This document shows, in pieces, positions 43,123 through 55,509 of a stretch of 64,000 nt of DNA. Each line of letters starts with the position of its first letter. Position 1 is the first letter of the stretch. Source of the stretch: Enterobacter hormaechei subsp. hoffmannii (GTDB lineage Bacteria > Pseudomonadota > Gammaproteobacteria > Enterobacterales > Enterobacteriaceae); contig NZ_CP017186.1 in assembly GCF_001729745.1 (NCBI RefSeq), positions 3,968,001-4,032,000 on the forward strand, given 5' to 3'. The notes under the pieces were generated by a model. The model did not search any database. It was not told where the DNA came from and saw nothing but the letters and a program-made list of their open reading frames with translations. The translations under genes and the position numbers were made by a program.

Positions 43123-46100
43123 ATGTTGTACGATAAATCCCTTGAGAAGGATAACTGTGGTTTCGGCCTGATCGCCCACATAGAAGGCGAACCTAGCCAC
43201 AAGGTAGTGCGTACTGCTATTCACGCACTGGCCCGTATGCAGCACCGTGGCGCCATCCTTGCCGATGGTAAAACCGGCGACGGTTGCGGCCTGCTGCTGC
43301 AAAAACCGGATCGTTTCTTCCGCATCGTGGCGGAAGAGCGCGGCTGGCGTTTAGCCAAAAACTACGCTGTCGGTATGCTGTTCCTGAATCAGGATCCTGA
43401 AAAAGCTGCCGCGTCACGCCGCATCGTTGAAGAAGAACTTCAGCGTGAAACCCTGTCGATTGTCGGCTGGCGCGATGTGCCAACCAACGAAGGGGTGCTC
43501 GGTGAAATCGCCCTCTCCTCGCTGCCTCGTATTGAACAGATTTTCGTCAACGCGCCTGCGGGCTGGCGTCCGCGTGATATGGAACGCCGTCTGTTTATTG
43601 CCCGCCGCCGCATTGAAAAACGTCTTCAGGACGATAAAGAGTTCTACGTCTGTAGCCTCTCTAACCTGGTGAACATCTATAAAGGTCTATGCATGCCGGC
43701 TGACCTGCCGCGCTTCTACCTGGACCTGGCGGATCTGCGTCTGGAATCGGCCATTTGCCTGTTCCACCAGCGCTTCTCCACCAACACCGTTCCACGCTGG
43801 CCGCTGGCTCAGCCGTTCCGCTACCTGGCGCACAACGGTGAGATCAACACCATCACCGGTAACCGCCAGTGGGCCCGCGCCCGTACCTATAAGTTCCAGA
43901 CCCCGCTGATCCCGGACCTGCACGATGCCGCGCCGTTCGTGAACGAAACCGGCTCGGACTCCAGCTCAATGGATAACATGCTGGAACTGCTGCTGGCGGG
44001 CGGGATGGATATCGTGCGCGCCATGCGTCTGCTTGTACCGCCGGCCTGGCAGAACAACCCGGATATGGACCCTGAGCTGCGCGCGTTCTTTGACTTTAAC
44101 TCCATGCACATGGAGCCGTGGGATGGCCCGGCAGGCATCGTTATGTCCGACGGACGTTTTGCCGCCTGTAACCTGGACCGTAACGGTCTGCGTCCGGCGC
44201 GCTATGTCATTACCAAAGACAAGCTCATCACCTGTGCCTCTGAAGTGGGTATCTGGGATTACCAGCCAGACGAAGTGGTCGAGAAAGGCCGCGTCGGACC
44301 GGGCGAGCTGATGGTGATTGACACCCGCGGTGGGCGTATTCTGCACTCTGCTGAAACCGACAACGATCTGAAGAGCCGCCATCCGTACAAAGAGTGGATG
44401 GAGAAAAACGTGCGTCGTCTGGTGCCGTTTGAAGATCTGTCAGACGAAGAAGTGGGTAGACGCGAGCTGGACGATGACACCCTCGCGAGCTTCCAGAAGC
44501 AGTTTAACTACAGCGCGGAAGAGCTGGACTCGGTTATTCGCGTGCTCGGCGAAAACGGCCAGGAAGCGGTCGGCTCAATGGGTGACGATACCCCGTTTGC
44601 TGTGCTCTCCAGCCAGCCACGCATTATTTACGACTATTTCCGTCAGCAGTTTGCGCAAGTCACCAACCCGCCAATCGATCCGCTGCGCGAAGCCCACGTC
44701 ATGTCGCTGGCCACCAGCATCGGCCGTGAGATGAACGTATTCTGTGAAGCCGAAGGTCAGGCGCACCGTCTGACCTTTAAATCACCGATCCTGCTGTACT
44801 CCGATTTCAAACAGCTCACCACCATGACCGAGGAGCACTATCGCGCCGACACGCTCGATATCACCTTCGACGTGACCGAAACGAGCCTCGAAGAGACGGT
44901 GAACGTGCTGTGCGACAAAGCCGAGCAGATGGTGCGTAACGGCACCGTTCTGCTGGTGCTGTCTGACCGCAACATCGCGAAAAACCGTCTGCCGGTGCCT
45001 GCACCCATGGCGGTGGGGGCTATCCAGACGCGTCTGGTGGACAAGAGCCTGCGCTGCGATGCCAACATCATCGTTGAAACTGCGAGCGCGCGCGACCCGC
45101 ACCACTTTGCGGTGCTGTTAGGCTTTGGCGCCACGGCGATCTACCCGTATCTGGCCTACGAAACACTGGCCCGCCTGGTGGATACCCGCGCGATCGACAA
45201 AGACTACCGTGCTGTGATGCTGAACTACCGTAACGGCATCAACAAAGGTCTGTACAAGATCATGTCCAAAATGGGCATCTCGACCATCGCCTCTTACCGC
45301 TGCTCGAAGCTGTTTGAGGCGGTCGGTCTGCATGACGACGTTGCCAACCTCTGCTTCCAGGGCGTGATCAGCCGTATTGGTGGCGCAGGCTTTGCTGACT
45401 TCCAGCAGGATCTGGTGAACCTGTCGAAACGCGCCTGGCTGGCACGTAAGCCGCTGGAACAGGGCGGTCTGCTGAAATACGTTCACGGGGGTGAGTATCA
45501 CGCTTATAACCCGGACGTGGTGCGCACACTGCAACAGGCGGTGCAAAGCGGCGAGTACAGCGATTATCAGCAGTATGCTGATCTGGTGAACAACCGTCCG
45601 GCGGCGACGCTGCGCGATCTCATTGCCCTCAATCCGGGTGAGGAAGCGGTCAGCATTGACGAGGTTGAACCCGCATCTGAACTGTTCAAACGTTTCGATA
45701 CCGCGGCGATGTCCATCGGCGCGCTGAGCCCGGAAGCCCACGAAGCGCTGGCGGAAGCCATGAACAGCATCGGCGGCAACTCCAACTCCGGCGAAGGCGG
45801 TGAAGATCCTGCCCGTTACGGCACCAATAAAGTGTCCCGTATCAAGCAGGTAGCGTCCGGCCGTTTCGGCGTAACGCCTGCGTACCTGGTTAACGCCGAC
45901 GTGATCCAGATTAAGGTCGCGCAGGGGGCAAAACCGGGTGAAGGCGGTCAGCTGCCGGGTGATAAAGTCACCCCGTACATCGCTAAGCTTCGCTACTCGG
46001 TGCCGGGCGTGACGCTGATCTCCCCGCCGCCACACCACGATATTTACTCTATCGAGGATCTGGCGCAGCTGATTTTCGACCTGAAACAGGTCAACCCGAA

Positions 46101-47583
46101 AGCGATGATCTCCGTGAAGCTGGTTTCCGAGCCGGGCGTTGGCACCATCGCCACCGGCGTGGCGAAAGCCTATGCGGATTTGATCACCATCGCCGGCTAC
46201 GACGGCGGCACCGGCGCAAGCCCGCTCTCCTCCGTAAAATATGCGGGTTGTCCGTGGGAGCTTGGCCTGGTGGAAACCCAGCAGGCGCTGGTCGCCAACG
46301 GCCTGCGTCACAAAATCCGTTTGCAGGTAGACGGCGGGCTGAAAACCGGCCTCGACATCATCAAAGCGGCGATTCTGGGTGCGGAAAGCTTCGGCTTCGG
46401 TACCGGCCCGATGGTTGCGCTCGGCTGTAAATACCTGCGTATTTGCCACCTGAACAACTGCGCAACGGGCGTTGCTACCCAGGACGAAAAGCTGCGTAAG
46501 AATCACTATCACGGCCTCCCGTTCAAAGTGACTAACTACTTTGACTTCATCGCCCGTGAAACCCGCGAGCTGATGGCGCAGCTGGGCGTGAAGCGTCTGG
46601 TGGATCTGATTGGCCGTACCGACCTGCTGAAAGAGCTTGAGGGCTTCACGGCCAAGCAGCAGAAGCTGGAGCTGTCTAAGCTGCTGGAAACCGCTCAGCC
46701 GCATCCTGGCAAAGCGGTTTACTGCACCGAGAACAACCCGCCGTTCGACAACGGCGTGCTGAACGCGCAGCTGCTGCAACAGGCGAAGCCGTACGTGGAT
46801 GAGAAGCAGAGCAAAACGTTCTGGTTTGATATCCGCAACACCGATCGTTCCGTGGGTGCATCCCTCTCCGGTTACATCGCGCAAACGCACGGTGACCAGG
46901 GCCTGGCGTCGGATCCGATTACCGCGCACTTCAGCGGTACCGCGGGTCAGAGCTTCGGTGTGTGGAACGCGGGCGGCGTTGAGTTATACCTGACCGGTGA
47001 TGCCAACGACTACGTCGGAAAAGGCATGGCGGGCGGTCTGCTGGCGGTGCGACCTCCGGTTGGTTCAGCCTTCCGCAGCCATGAAGCAAGCATTATCGGC
47101 AATACCTGTCTGTACGGTGCAACCGGCGGTCGTCTGTTTGCCGCGGGCCGTGCGGGCGAGCGTTTTGCGGTGCGTAACTCCGGTGCCATCACCGTGGTGG
47201 AAGGCATCGGCGATAACGGCTGTGAATACATGACGGGCGGAATTGTGTGCGTCCTGGGTAAAACCGGCGTGAACTTTGGCGCGGGCATGACGGGCGGTTT
47301 TGCCTACGTCCTGGATGAAGACGGTGAGTTCCGCAAACGCGTGAACCCGGAACTGGTGGAAGTGCTGGACGTTGATACGCTGGCCATCCACGAAGAACAC
47401 CTGCGCGGCTTAATTACCGAACACGTGCAGCATACCGGTTCTTCGCGCGGCGAAGAGATCCTGGCCAACTGGCCGGCGTTCTCTGCGAAATTTGCGCTGG
47501 TTAAGCCGAAGTCCAGCGATGTTAAAGCCCTGTTGGGTCACCGTAGTCGTAGCGCAGCAGAGCTGCGCGTGCAGGCGCAGTAA
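43123..47583 (+). CDS. gltB: Glutamate synthase (NADPH) large subunit
   Basis: 1486 residues. A short propeptide [11 protein letters not shown] is removed to expose the catalytic N-terminal Cys of the class II glutaminase domain ([11 protein letters not shown]). The central domain, the FMN-binding barrel with the 3Fe-4S cysteines ([18 protein letters not shown]) and the C-terminal GXGXG beta-helix follow. The ATG at 43123 has GGGGAGG 9 bases upstream. The longer N-terminus once annotated in E. coli is interrupted by a stop here, supporting the short form. With GltD it makes two glutamates from glutamine and 2-oxoglutarate. Confidence 0.98.
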   Translation: MLYDKSLEKDNCGFGLIAHIEGEPSHKVVRTAIHALARMQHRGAILADGKTGDGCGLLLQKPDRFFRIVAEERGWRLAKNYAVGMLFLNQDPEKAAASRRIVEEELQRETLSIVGWRDVPTNEGVLGEIALSSLPRIEQIFVNAPAGWRPRDMERRLFIARRRIEKRLQDDKEFYVCSLSNLVNIYKGLCMPADLPRFYLDLADLRLESAICLFHQRFSTNTVPRWPLAQPFRYLAHNGEINTITGNRQWARARTYKFQTPLIPDLHDAAPFVNETGSDSSSMDNMLELLLAGGMDIVRAMRLLVPPAWQNNPDMDPELRAFFDFNSMHMEPWDGPAGIVMSDGRFAACNLDRNGLRPARYVITKDKLITCASEVGIWDYQPDEVVEKGRVGPGELMVIDTRGGRILHSAETDNDLKSRHPYKEWMEKNVRRLVPFEDLSDEEVGRRELDDDTLASFQKQFNYSAEELDSVIRVLGENGQEAVGSMGDDTPFAVLSSQPRIIYDYFRQQFAQVTNPPIDPLREAHVMSLATSIGREMNVFCEAEGQAHRLTFKSPILLYSDFKQLTTMTEEHYRADTLDITFDVTETSLEETVNVLCDKAEQMVRNGTVLLVLSDRNIAKNRLPVPAPMAVGAIQTRLVDKSLRCDANIIVETASARDPHHFAVLLGFGATAIYPYLAYETLARLVDTRAIDKDYRAVMLNYRNGINKGLYKIMSKMGISTIASYRCSKLFEAVGLHDDVANLCFQGVISRIGGAGFADFQQDLVNLSKRAWLARKPLEQGGLLKYVHGGEYHAYNPDVVRTLQQAVQSGEYSDYQQYADLVNNRPAATLRDLIALNPGEEAVSIDEVEPASELFKRFDTAAMSIGALSPEAHEALAEAMNSIGGNSNSGEGGEDPARYGTNKVSRIKQVASGRFGVTPAYLVNADVIQIKVAQGAKPGEGGQLPGDKVTPYIAKLRYSVPGVTLISPPPHHDIYSIEDLAQLIFDLKQVNPKAMISVKLVSEPGVGTIATGVAKAYADLITIAGYDGGTGASPLSSVKYAGCPWELGLVETQQALVANGLRHKIRLQVDGGLKTGLDIIKAAILGAESFGFGTGPMVALGCKYLRICHLNNCATGVATQDEKLRKNHYHGLPFKVTNYFDFIARETRELMAQLGVKRLVDLIGRTDLLKELEGFTAKQQKLELSKLLETAQPHPGKAVYCTENNPPFDNGVLNAQLLQQAKPYVDEKQSKTFWFDIRNTDRSVGASLSGYIAQTHGDQGLASDPITAHFSGTAGQSFGVWNAGGVELYLTGDANDYVGKGMAGGLLAVRPPVGSAFRSHEASIIGNTCLYGATGGRLFAAGRAGERFAVRNSGAITVVEGIGDNGCEYMTGGIVCVLGKTGVNFGAGMTGGFAYVLDEDGEFRKRVNPELVEVLDVDTLAIHEEHLRGLITEHVQHTGSSRGEEILANWPAFSAKFALVKPKSSDVKALLGHRSRSAAELRVQAQ

Positions 47584-49011
<1,428 letters not shown>

Positions 49012-49020
49012 GCCCCTCTG

Positions 49021-49062
49021 ACTCCCCGGCAGAAGCATAAAGCGGAACGCTGGGGAGCCTGT
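49021..49062 (+). terminator. Terminator downstream of gltD
   Basis: CTCCCC (49022-49027) pairs with GGGGAG (49052-49057), extended by GC pairs inside, and is followed by CCTGTTTTC. The long loop and modest T-run reduce certainty. Confidence 0.55.
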
Positions 49063-49124
49063 TTTCAGTAGCCTGCCCTTAAGTTAATGATACCTTTTTA
49101 AGCAAAAAAGCAGCATGAATCCAG

Positions 49125-49162
49125 ACGTAAACGTTTGCTTTCATGAAAAAACTGTATATTAT
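49125..49162 (+). promoter_or_regulatory. codBA promoter with PurR operator
   Basis: ACGTAAACGTTTGCTT at 49125-49140 differs from the PurR consensus (ACGCAAACGTTTGCGT) at only two positions. It overlaps a -35 TTGCTT (49135-49140), 16 bases before TATTAT (49157-49162). PurR bound there would block polymerase. codBA of E. coli is also PurR-controlled. Confidence 0.8.
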
Positions 49163-49198
49163 GCGGCGGATTTTTTGGCCAAAATTCAAGGAGGCGTT

Positions 49199-50449
49199 GT
49201 GTCGCAAGATAACAATTATAGCCAGGGCCCCGTCCCTCTGGCGGCGCGGAAAGGCGTGATTCCACTCACTTTTGTGATGTTAGGGTTAACCTTTTTTTCC
49301 GCCAGTATGTGGACCGGAGGTACGCTCGGTACCGGTCTTTCCTATAATGATTTCTTCCTTGCAGTTCTCTTCGGCAATCTCCTCCTCGGTATTTACACTG
49401 CTTTTCTTGGCTACATTGGCGCAAAAACCGGCCTCTCAACCCATCTTCTTGCGCGTTACTCGTTCGGTATAAAAGGTTCCTGGCTTCCCTCCATGCTTTT
49501 AGGCGGTACGCAGGTAGGATGGTTTGGCGTCGGCGTAGCGATGTTTGCCATCCCGGTGAGTAAAGCCACGGGCATCGACGTCAATATCCTGATCGCGGTA
49601 TCCGGTCTGTTGATGACCATGACCATCTTCTTTGGTATCTCAGCGCTGACGATTCTGTCGATCATCGCCGTTCCCGCGATAGTTATCCTCGGCAGCTACT
49701 CCGTCTGGCTGGCGGTGCACGGCGTGGGCGGGCTGGATCATTTAAAAGCGATGGTGCCACAGACCCCGCTCAGTTTTTCAGGCGCGCTGGCGCTGGTCGT
49801 CGGCTCCTTCATCAGCGCCGGAACGCTGACCGCCGACTTCGTCCGCTTTGGGCGTAACGCGAAAGGCGCCGTGGTGGTGGCAATGGTGGCGTTTTTCCTT
49901 GGCAACTCGCTGATGTTTATCTTCGGTGCGGCAGGCGCCGCGGCAGTTGGACAGGCGGATATCTCGGACGTGATGATCGCTCAGGGGCTACTGCTGCCCG
50001 CCATTATCGTTCTCGGCCTGAACATCTGGACAACCAACGACAACGCGCTCTATGCGTCGGGTCTGGGCTTTGCCAACGTGACCGGCCTTTCCAGCCGCAC
50101 GCTGTCGGTGGTTAACGGTATTATCGGCACGCTCTGCGCGCTGTGGCTGTACAATAACTTTGTCGGCTGGCTCACCTTTCTGTCGGCGGCGATCCCTCCC
50201 GTCGGTGGGGTGATTATCGCCGACTATCTGATCAACCGCCGCCGCTACGCCAGCTTCCATAGCGCTACCTTTGTGCCGGTCAACTGGGTAGCCATTCTTT
50301 CAGTCGCGCTCGGCGTGGCTGCCGGGAATATTATTCCCGGTATAGTGCCGGTGAATGCGGTCCTCGGCGGCGTATTCATCTACCTTCTGTTAACCCCCTT
50401 AGTCAGACGTACCTTTGCTACCGCCCCGGAGGCTCCACATGCAGAATAA
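49199..50449 (+). CDS. codB: Cytosine permease
   Basis: 416 residues from the GTG at 49199, with AAGGAGG five bases upstream. From there the protein aligns with the E. coli start ([19 protein letters not shown]). NCS1-family transporter with about 12 membrane helices; helix-1 motif [10 protein letters not shown] and [13 protein letters not shown] are characteristic. An upstream ATG in frame (49115) overlaps the promoter and PurR box and is rejected. Confidence 0.96.
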   Translation: MSQDNNYSQGPVPLAARKGVIPLTFVMLGLTFFSASMWTGGTLGTGLSYNDFFLAVLFGNLLLGIYTAFLGYIGAKTGLSTHLLARYSFGIKGSWLPSMLLGGTQVGWFGVGVAMFAIPVSKATGIDVNILIAVSGLLMTMTIFFGISALTILSIIAVPAIVILGSYSVWLAVHGVGGLDHLKAMVPQTPLSFSGALALVVGSFISAGTLTADFVRFGRNAKGAVVVAMVAFFLGNSLMFIFGAAGAAAVGQADISDVMIAQGLLLPAIIVLGLNIWTTNDNALYASGLGFANVTGLSSRTLSVVNGIIGTLCALWLYNNFVGWLTFLSAAIPPVGGVIIADYLINRRRYASFHSATFVPVNWVAILSVALGVAAGNIIPGIVPVNAVLGGVFIYLLLTPLVRRTFATAPEAPHAE

Positions 50450-51719
50450 TACCCTCACCATTCGTCAGGCCCGTTTACAGGGGCAAGAGGGGTTATGGCA
50501 GATCGCAATTGAAAACGGGCGCTTTAGCCGTATTGAACCGCAGGACGCGGCATCGTCACCTGTGGGCCAGGTGCTTGATGCTGAAGGCGGGCTGATCATT
50601 CCCCCTTTCGTTGAGCCGCATATCCATCTGGATACCACTCAAACGGCTGGTGAACCGAGCTGGAACCAGTCTGGTACCTTATTCGAGGGGATTGAGCGCT
50701 GGGCTGAACGTAAGGCGCTGCTCACCCACGAAGATGTTAAGACCCGCGCAATGCAGACGCTGAAGTGGCAGATGGCCAACGGCATTCAGCATGTGCGTAC
50801 TCACGTTGACGTCTCCGATCCCACGCTGACGGCGCTGAAAGCGATGCTGGAAGTGAAGCAGGAGGTCGCCCCGTGGGTCGATCTGCAAATCGTGGCGTTC
50901 CCCCAGGAGGGCATTCTTTCTTATCCCAACGGTGAAGCGTTGCTGGAAGAGGCGGTGCGTATGGGGGCGGACGTCATTGGCGCAATTCCGCACTTTGAAT
51001 TTACCCGCGAGTATGGTGTGGAGTCGTTGCACAAAACCTTCGCACTGGCGCAGAAGTACGACAGGCTGATCGACGTACACTGCGACGAAATCGATGATGA
51101 ACAGTCGCGCTTCGTGGAAACCGTCGCCGCGCTGGCGCACCGTGACGGGATGGGCGCGCGCGTTACCGCCAGCCATACCACAGCGATGCACTCCTATAAT
51201 GGCGCCTACGCGTCCCGCCTGTTTCGTTTGCTGAAAATGTCGGGCATCAACTTCGTCGCCAATCCGCTGGTGAACATCCACCTTCAGGGCCGTTTCGACA
51301 CCTATCCTAAGCGCCGCGGCGTAACGCGCGTGAAAGAGATGCTGGAGGCGGGGATCAACGTCTGCTTTGGGCATGATGACGTTTTCGATCCGTGGTATCC
51401 CCTGGGCACCGCCAATATGTTGCAGGTGCTGCATATGGGTTTACACGTCTGCCAGCTGATGGGGTACGGGCAGATTAACGACGGGCTGAATCTGATCACC
51501 ACCCACAGCGCGAAAACGCTCAACCTGCAGGACTACGGCGTGAAGGTGGGTAATTCTGCGAACCTGGTTGTTTTACCGGCCGAAAATGGCTTTGATGCGG
51601 TTCGTCGCCAGACGCCAGCGCGTTATTCTGTTCGTCACGGGCGGGTTATCGCCGAGACGGTACCCAGCCAGACAACGCTGCATCTGACGCAGCCGGAAGC
51701 GGTAACCTTTAAACGGTAA
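50439..51719 (+). CDS. codA: Cytosine deaminase
   Basis: 426 residues from the ATG at 50439, overlapping the codB end by 11 bases. Amidohydrolase with iron/zinc ligands in HIHLD, the catalytic Glu/His of HCDEIDDEQ and Asp in [10 protein letters not shown]. Makes uracil and ammonia from cytosine, and also converts 5-fluorocytosine. Beside gltBD the released ammonia can enter glutamate synthesis, though co-regulation is not shown. Confidence 0.97.
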   Translation: MQNNTLTIRQARLQGQEGLWQIAIENGRFSRIEPQDAASSPVGQVLDAEGGLIIPPFVEPHIHLDTTQTAGEPSWNQSGTLFEGIERWAERKALLTHEDVKTRAMQTLKWQMANGIQHVRTHVDVSDPTLTALKAMLEVKQEVAPWVDLQIVAFPQEGILSYPNGEALLEEAVRMGADVIGAIPHFEFTREYGVESLHKTFALAQKYDRLIDVHCDEIDDEQSRFVETVAALAHRDGMGARVTASHTTAMHSYNGAYASRLFRLLKMSGINFVANPLVNIHLQGRFDTYPKRRGVTRVKEMLEAGINVCFGHDDVFDPWYPLGTANMLQVLHMGLHVCQLMGYGQINDGLNLITTHSAKTLNLQDYGVKVGNSANLVVLPAENGFDAVRRQTPARYSVRHGRVIAETVPSQTTLHLTQPEAVTFKR

Positions 51720-51815
51720 TTATCGCTTCAGGAAATCTCATCCGGAGACGTATCAGCCTGTTTACGCTTTATCAGGTCTACAAATCGCAGCCTCTTTGCA
51801 GACCTGGTAAGCGCG

Positions 51816-51846
51816 GCGCCAGTGGTGAACTGGCGCGTCTATTTTC
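51816..51846 (+). terminator. Terminator downstream of codA
   Basis: GCGCCAGT-GGTGA-ACTGGCGC perfect 8-bp stem followed by GTCTATTTT, about 100 bases after the codA stop and in front of the convergent fimbrial operon end. Confidence 0.7.
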
Positions 51847-51869
51847 GATATTCTTTTACAGAAAAGAGA

Positions 51870-52574
51870 TTATAAATAGACCAGCGTAATCACCGCCTCG
51901 CCGTCCAGCTTGATCTCTTGCCCGCTGCCAAGCCCGTTGGCGACAGCGGCGCTCACCTGTAGCGGAACAACCGCCGATGAGATCGGCTGCGGAATATCCG
52001 TGCCTTTTTGCACAAACGTATAGAAAAAGTCCTGCTGGGTCGGCAAGGGCAATAGCGTCGTGCGCGTCCATGGACCATTTTTGGTCGCGGCCCCGGCGAT
52101 CTCCACCTGAACAGCGGCACTTTCGTCGGCTGCCGTCACGCCTGCCGCGTTAATTTGCACCCCATAACTGCCAATCGGCTTCTGCTCGCTGGTCAATCCT
52201 AAACCAAACAGGCGGGTCGTATCACGCACATAGGCACCGTTATTTATCTGGAATTTTACCCCTTCTTGCCCGGATTTATCTTTGCCAACGACCACGGAAC
52301 TGGCGCGGGTATCACGCGCGGTAATCGCAACTCCCGTAGAAGATTCACACGTCACCGATAGTGTAAGATCGCGAGTACCAAGCTGTGTGAATGCGCTGGA
52401 GGAGAGCGACCCCGCATAGCGCGTGCCGAAATCTGCCACACCGCCATTGCTCAACGCCGGTGTACAGGCGGCAGCGTCAACGGTGACATCCACATCAATA
52501 TTGACCGTATCAGTTGCCCATACCGCTGAAGCGGCAGACATTCCGCAGAGTAATAGCGCTATACGCTTTTTCAT
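51870..52574 (-). CDS. DUF1120-type fimbrial subunit, third copy
   Basis: 234 residues from the ATG at 52574, which overlaps the previous gene's stop (ATGA). Signal peptide of about 20 residues ends VWA. It shares with the other two pilins ACTPALSNGGVADFGT, a second Cys in LSVTCES, IGSYGVQINA and the closing hydrophobic strand LDGEAVITLVYL. The terminal strand and single disulfide pair suggest a chaperone-usher pilin. Last gene of the operon, so possibly a minor or tip-located subunit. Resembles E. coli GltF/YhcF (same family), not obviously an orthologue. Confidence 0.8.
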   Translation of the reverse strand: MKKRIALLLCGMSAASAVWATDTVNIDVDVTVDAAACTPALSNGGVADFGTRYAGSLSSSAFTQLGTRDLTLSVTCESSTGVAITARDTRASSVVVGKDKSGQEGVKFQINNGAYVRDTTRLFGLGLTSEQKPIGSYGVQINAAGVTAADESAAVQVEIAGAATKNGPWTRTTLLPLPTQQDFFYTFVQKGTDIPQPISSAVVPLQVSAAVANGLGSGQEIKLDGEAVITLVYL

Positions 52575-53101
52575 TGTACATCCATCCTTACGCGTAAATT
52601 TCCGCGCCACACTTCTCTGTCCGTAATATGGTTACTTTTGAAGCGCGGTTTGATGGTAAGCGTGACAGACGCCGTTTTTCCCCGCAGCTCCTGACCGTTG
52701 ATAAACGCAATCCCTTCGTTAAGCGCTGGCGCGATCTCTCTCACGCCGCCATTGGTAACCCACGGGTCGCCGGCATGAATAGCCGCCAGATTGACTGTAC
52801 GATCGTCCACCGTTGCCTGCGCGGCAGTAACGCGCATGACGCCGTTATCACCAAAACCAAATTCATGCCCTTTCGGTACGTTACTGCCCAGAAAGAGACG
52901 AATACGCGACGGTTCATCGCATATCACGTTCAGGACAATCTGTTTCTCCGGCATCTCAATCAACCTGTTCCCTTCCGCCTGGCGCTCTGCGGCACTCATA
53001 CGGCCATAGCTGAGTTTTTGCTGGCTTGATACTAACTGGCAGTCAGCCATAGCATGCAGAGAAAACGCCATTGCGCACACGGCTAAAAAAAGCGCCTTCA
53101 T
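52571..53101 (-). CDS. Minor fimbrial subunit, function unknown
   Basis: 176 residues with a signal peptide ending AMA-DCQL. Two cysteines (ADCQL and VICDEP) can form one disulfide, as in pilins, and the C-terminal half is beta-rich (ASVTLTIKPRF, GNLRVRMDV). It does not show the DUF1120 motifs of its neighbours. It starts within the usher stop codon (AAATGA) and ends in the start of the next pilin, so it is firmly part of the operon. Role as an adapter, tip or anchor subunit is inference. Confidence 0.7.
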   Translation of the reverse strand: MKALFLAVCAMAFSLHAMADCQLVSSQQKLSYGRMSAAERQAEGNRLIEMPEKQIVLNVICDEPSRIRLFLGSNVPKGHEFGFGDNGVMRVTAAQATVDDRTVNLAAIHAGDPWVTNGGVREIAPALNEGIAFINGQELRGKTASVTLTIKPRFKSNHITDREVWRGNLRVRMDVQ

Positions 53102-55485
53102 TTACACACCTCATTGACAGTTTCATAGAATGTATCGGTATTTGCCTCTTTCGGAAGCTTCAGACCAAATGCACAGGTGCCGTTATCCAGTTTTGCCACC
53201 ACCTGTAGAGCAGGTTCAACATCGTTAAAAAAGACCACGCCGTCATCCACTGAGGTCGTAAGATAATTTCCGTGCGAATCCTCAAGGGCGATCCCTTTCG
53301 GCAGCTTTTTACCGTTTGCCAGGGTAACGTTCACCAGTGCACGTCGCTGGGTTAACGCAGTAAAATCAAGATGCCCTACCGCTCCTTTGCCAAGCGTGAC
53401 GACACGGGTTCCATTCCCGATATCCATATTTTTCGGCAATGTTTCCGTATCCACTTCTACCCGCGCTGGGCGCCAGGCTCCCACTGACGGTACCACTGCC
53501 TGACCACGGAAGTCGGTCCATACCGGCCCCTGGGGCGTGTCAATCCTCACACCGGAGACGGGTTTATCCAGAGCAGCGATCGCGAACGTGTCGCGGATCG
53601 CCCATGGAGAGAACGTAACGCCTTGTCCATGAACCGCGATGCCCCCCTGTAGCGATCCTGAATAGCTGCGGCTATTCTCGTTATCCGAACTGGCGCTCAG
53701 GCCAAGCTGCGTATAGTGAAGGTTGCTGCTTATCCCACCGTTTACATTATCGCGATTCGTGGCCTGATCGTGTTCAGCTCCCAGCGACCAGGATGTGGTA
53801 TCACTTACAACGCCAAGCGCAGAGGCGCCATACCGCGTTTTATGGTCATCATGACGGCTGTACAGGCTAACGCTATTGCTGGCACCAAAAGGAATACTGA
53901 GGTTGACGTAGAACAGATCGCCATCATCCTCATTCTCCTCATCTGCACTCAACTGATGTTGCCAGTTCATGGAAATCGTGGCGTACTTGAATGACTTGTT
54001 CCAACCCGCAGAGATGAAGCGGGAATCATCTGACTTATCATAACCCTGCGTTTGGTAGTAGCTGGTGCTAAGCGTGCCTAAGTAGGGCACACTCCAGGTC
54101 AGCCCGGCGGAATACTCATTTTTATTACCGCTGTCGAAATCATCATCCAGTGCTTCAAAAAGTTCGCGATAGTCTTGCGATTTATGCGTAACAGAGGCGT
54201 TAGCCCCCATGCCAAATGCGGGGTCAGAACTCCATGTTGCCGATAGCGTGTACCTCTGCCCTTTCAGTGAATCTTTCGAATCGTTGGACTGGTTCGCCTG
54301 GAGTGAAACAAGCCAGGCTGGTAGCGGCACTGTATCAAGGCTGGTGGCGACAGCCTGGTAATCTTCGCCTACGATTGAGCCTGCGTTGAAATTCACCCGT
54401 TCGCTTAGTTTCCAGCCTCCAGAAAGGCTGGCTACCCATGGCGTTTCACTATAGCTATCGCTCACTCGTCCCAGCGCGAAGTGATATCCTGAAGGCGCCC
54501 CTGCGCTCTGGTTATACAGCGCTGCGGGCACCACATAGCTGTGCTGGCTGCCATCGGTTTCCACTACCGTCACGTTCAGATCGCTAACGCCGTTACGTAC
54601 CGGCACATCGGTGAGATTAAACGGCCCGACCGGCACCAGTGTGCTGTACACCAGAACATTTTGCTGACGCACTTCAATACGGGCCTGAGGCGTATTGGCG
54701 ATACCGGACACGCTCACTCCGCTACCGCCCTGTTGTAAGGCGCTCTCCGGTGAAAGCTCGATACCATAGATTCCCGTTCCCTGAAGAAGGGAGTTATTGA
54801 TATTGACCTCGCCCGCCCTCAGGGTACTTTTCAGGGGGACAAAAGTATGCTGCAAATAGGTCGACGAGTTATTACTCTCGAATTCTCCGTCGCTCCGGCT
54901 CAGCAGTTGCTGAGTACGTAAGATCCAGTCGTCGAAATTGACCCCACCGTCCAGCATGGCCTGTGAATAGTCTGAGTGCCCGTCACCAAACTCATTGCGC
55001 GAGGAGAGAAGAGAATAATTCAACAGCGCAGCAGTGCCACCGGAAGTATAAGCTCCGATATCCGATTCGCTGTTTGCTATCCGATCCGCCGGTACAACCA
55101 GACTTAGAGATTCTTGCGCAGGCGAAGCCTCCACAATAGCGCTCGGGATATGACCGGTATAATCGTAGCAGCCGGACTCATAGTCAGAGGGAACTTTTAA
55201 TCCTGCCTGCTCCATAAAAGGTTTGTCGAAACAGAGATCGCCGTTGTTGTCGAAACGAGCAATAACGTTGCCTTTATTATCACCATTCACCTTCAGGGCG
55301 ACGGAAACGCTACCCGGTAAATACTTCGTCTTGCGAGAGAAATAATTTGATACGTCCGGGTTTATCCCCAGTGAACGAAGCGTTTCCTGATCAAAATTAA
55401 TGGCAGCAGTCTCCATCTGCTGAGCCATCGCCTGGCCAGAACAGACCAGGCCAATGAGACAGGCGAGTAACGTTTTTTGCTGCAT
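53098..55485 (-). CDS. Outer-membrane fimbrial usher protein
   Basis: 795 residues, at the short end of the usher range. Signal peptide ends AMA (residue 21). N-terminal chaperone-binding domain has DLCFDKPFMEQAGL with a paired Cys (SGCYDYTG). The long beta-barrel includes PVGPFNLTDVPVRNGVSDLNV, the plug-flanking ushers' signature. The C-terminal domain has DFRGQAVVPSVGAWR and ends NGTCAFGLKLP...NEVCK with a second Cys pair. It corresponds in role to YhcD of E. coli; I cannot assign a name. Confidence 0.92.
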   Translation of the reverse strand: MQQKTLLACLIGLVCSGQAMAQQMETAAINFDQETLRSLGINPDVSNYFSRKTKYLPGSVSVALKVNGDNKGNVIARFDNNGDLCFDKPFMEQAGLKVPSDYESGCYDYTGHIPSAIVEASPAQESLSLVVPADRIANSESDIGAYTSGGTAALLNYSLLSSRNEFGDGHSDYSQAMLDGGVNFDDWILRTQQLLSRSDGEFESNNSSTYLQHTFVPLKSTLRAGEVNINNSLLQGTGIYGIELSPESALQQGGSGVSVSGIANTPQARIEVRQQNVLVYSTLVPVGPFNLTDVPVRNGVSDLNVTVVETDGSQHSYVVPAALYNQSAGAPSGYHFALGRVSDSYSETPWVASLSGGWKLSERVNFNAGSIVGEDYQAVATSLDTVPLPAWLVSLQANQSNDSKDSLKGQRYTLSATWSSDPAFGMGANASVTHKSQDYRELFEALDDDFDSGNKNEYSAGLTWSVPYLGTLSTSYYQTQGYDKSDDSRFISAGWNKSFKYATISMNWQHQLSADEENEDDGDLFYVNLSIPFGASNSVSLYSRHDDHKTRYGASALGVVSDTTSWSLGAEHDQATNRDNVNGGISSNLHYTQLGLSASSDNENSRSYSGSLQGGIAVHGQGVTFSPWAIRDTFAIAALDKPVSGVRIDTPQGPVWTDFRGQAVVPSVGAWRPARVEVDTETLPKNMDIGNGTRVVTLGKGAVGHLDFTALTQRRALVNVTLANGKKLPKGIALEDSHGNYLTTSVDDGVVFFNDVEPALQVVAKLDNGTCAFGLKLPKEANTDTFYETVNEVCK

Positions 55486-55509
55486 ATCCTTTGCTGTCCT
55501 TATAGAGGC

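Noticed and set aside
49115..49198. In-frame ATG start for codB 28 codons upstream
   Set aside because: It overlaps the PurR box and promoter, and the added residues do not match CodB, whereas GTG 49199 has AAGGAGG at the right distance.
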